This document shows positions 5,671 through 6,289 of a stretch of 6,289 bases of DNA, in pieces. The DNA is from Deltaproteobacteria bacterium (GTDB lineage Bacteria > Desulfobacterota > Syntrophorhabdia > Syntrophorhabdales > Syntrophorhabdaceae), in the NCBI GenBank assembly GCA_003506795.1, contig DNYO01000310.1:1-6289 (forward strand), read 5' to 3'. The position numbers and the translations under genes are program-made. Position 1 is the first letter of the stretch; every line of letters starts with the position of its first letter. Below the pieces are notes generated by a model. The model was not told the DNA's origin. It saw only the letters and a list, made by a program, of their open reading frames with translations, and ran no database searches.

Positions 5671-6289
5671 AGTATTCGGATATGGCCCACTCTTCATATC
5701 GGGCCCCGTCGAGTTCAGCGAGGAAGCGGGAAGGGCGCATGATGATGTGGCCGGCCTGACGGTCGAAGGCCAGGATGGGGTAGCACAGGTAAAGCTCGTC
5801 CATCGCCCGGGTCGACGCGACGTAGAAAAGGCGTCTCTCTTCTTCAATGGCCCCCTCCTCAACGGCCCGGGGATTCGGGAACCTTCCCTCGGCGCACCAG
5901 ATCATGAATACGACCTGCCATTCGAGACCCTTGGCCTGGTGGATGGTGCTGAGGATCACCCGCTCGTCGTCGGGCTCGCCGGCCTCCGCGACCTCTTCAC
6001 TGGAGAGGCCGCTCATGAGCGAAAGCTCGCTCAGGAACGTTTCCAGCGAATGATACCTGGTGGAAAAGTTGATAAGCTGGCCCAGGTCTTCAAGACGCGC
6101 CTCGTAGTTGGGGTAGGTGAACTTGAGATATTCGATGTAGCCGTGCTTGAGGACGGCGGAGATCATGTCTCCCGGGGCCTCATCGACCCGCAGGTTTTTC
6201 AGTTCGCTGAACAGCTCCGACCAGACGTCGACGTTCTCCTTCTTGATGCTCTTGAAGGCGTCTGCGATCGTTTTCGAGATAAGGGTTTC
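5669..6289 (-). CDS. UvrD/Rep-type superfamily 1 DNA helicase, C-terminal 206 residues (cut by window edge)
   Basis: The visible C-terminal part belongs to a 3'-5' superfamily 1A helicase that uses ATP to unwind DNA in repair or replication restart. In the fragment, residues 111-124 carry VILSTIHQAKGLEW (helicase motif V region), followed by VVFMIWCAEGRFPNP (126-140). Residues 149-168 carry EEERRLFYVASTRAMDELYL (motif VI), whose Arg161 contacts the ATP gamma-phosphate in this family. The family's terminal PSRFLAELD motif is at 186-194. The protein ends 12 residues after it, so it lacks the longer C-terminal tail (RNA polymerase-binding, Tudor-like) of UvrD and PcrA. TIHQAKGLEW with a short tail resembles the less-studied UvrD-like paralogues of about 650-700 residues, so the gene symbol uvrD is withheld. 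The Walker A region lies beyond the window. The gene is convergent with mreB. Confidence 0.93.
   Translation of the reverse strand, partial: ETLISKTIADAFKSIKKENVDVWSELFSELKNLRVDEAPGDMISAVLKHGYIEYLKFTYPNYEARLEDLGQLINFSTRYHSLETFLSELSLMSGLSSEEVAEAGEPDDERVILSTIHQAKGLEWQVVFMIWCAEGRFPNPRAVEEGAIEEERRLFYVASTRAMDELYLCYPILAFDRQAGHIIMRPSRFLAELDGARYEEWAISEY

Noticed and set aside
5634..5671. Tiny open frame starting ATGCGGGAG after mreB, considered as an mreC remnant
   Set aside because: Only 12 codons, lying within the terminator hairpin, with no similarity I can see to MreC.

Overview
The window is an ordinary-looking bacterial chromosome segment, moderately GC-rich and densely coded. The protein sequences look like those of a Gram-negative, probably anaerobic lineage such as the former Deltaproteobacteria (Desulfobacterota, Syntrophia-like). 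That placement is an impression from the mix of genes and protein flavour, not a demonstrated assignment. I see no phage genes, insertion sequence, CRISPR array, rRNA or tRNA.

Layout: positions 1-1736 (minus) hold the first 578 codons of clpB, a disaggregase cut by the window edge. A 273-base divergent intergenic region (1737-2009) carries a plausible clpB promoter reading left and a weaker promoter reading right. Rightward come a 62-residue ThiS/MoaD/TtuB-like sulfur carrier ending in Gly-Gly (2010-2198) and, overlapping it by 4 bases, a TtuA-type tRNA thiolation enzyme (2195-3136). After a 47-base gap with a very good sigma-70-type promoter comes a 456-residue cytosolic protein with two GAF-like domains and a degenerate GGDEF domain (3184-4554). 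Its stop codon abuts the Shine-Dalgarno sequence of mreB (4568-5599). A long hairpin at 5618-5670, probably a two-way terminator, separates mreB from a convergent minus-strand gene (5669-6289, cut by the window edge) for the C-terminal part of a UvrD/Rep-type helicase.

How the genes work together: the carrier and TtuA-like enzyme form a self-consistent sulfur-transfer pair, the carrier giving thiocarboxylate sulfur to a [4Fe-4S]-containing PP-loop enzyme that thiolates tRNA. The GAF/degenerate-GGDEF protein and mreB appear to form a two-gene transcription unit, suggesting a sensory or scaffold protein linked to the cell-shape actin. No terminator was seen between ttuA and the GAF gene, so read-through could join all four rightward genes. 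The points most worth a second look are the dead-GGDEF/MreB pairing, the carrier/thiolase pair, and promoters placed so close to start codons that the transcripts would be leaderless or nearly so.
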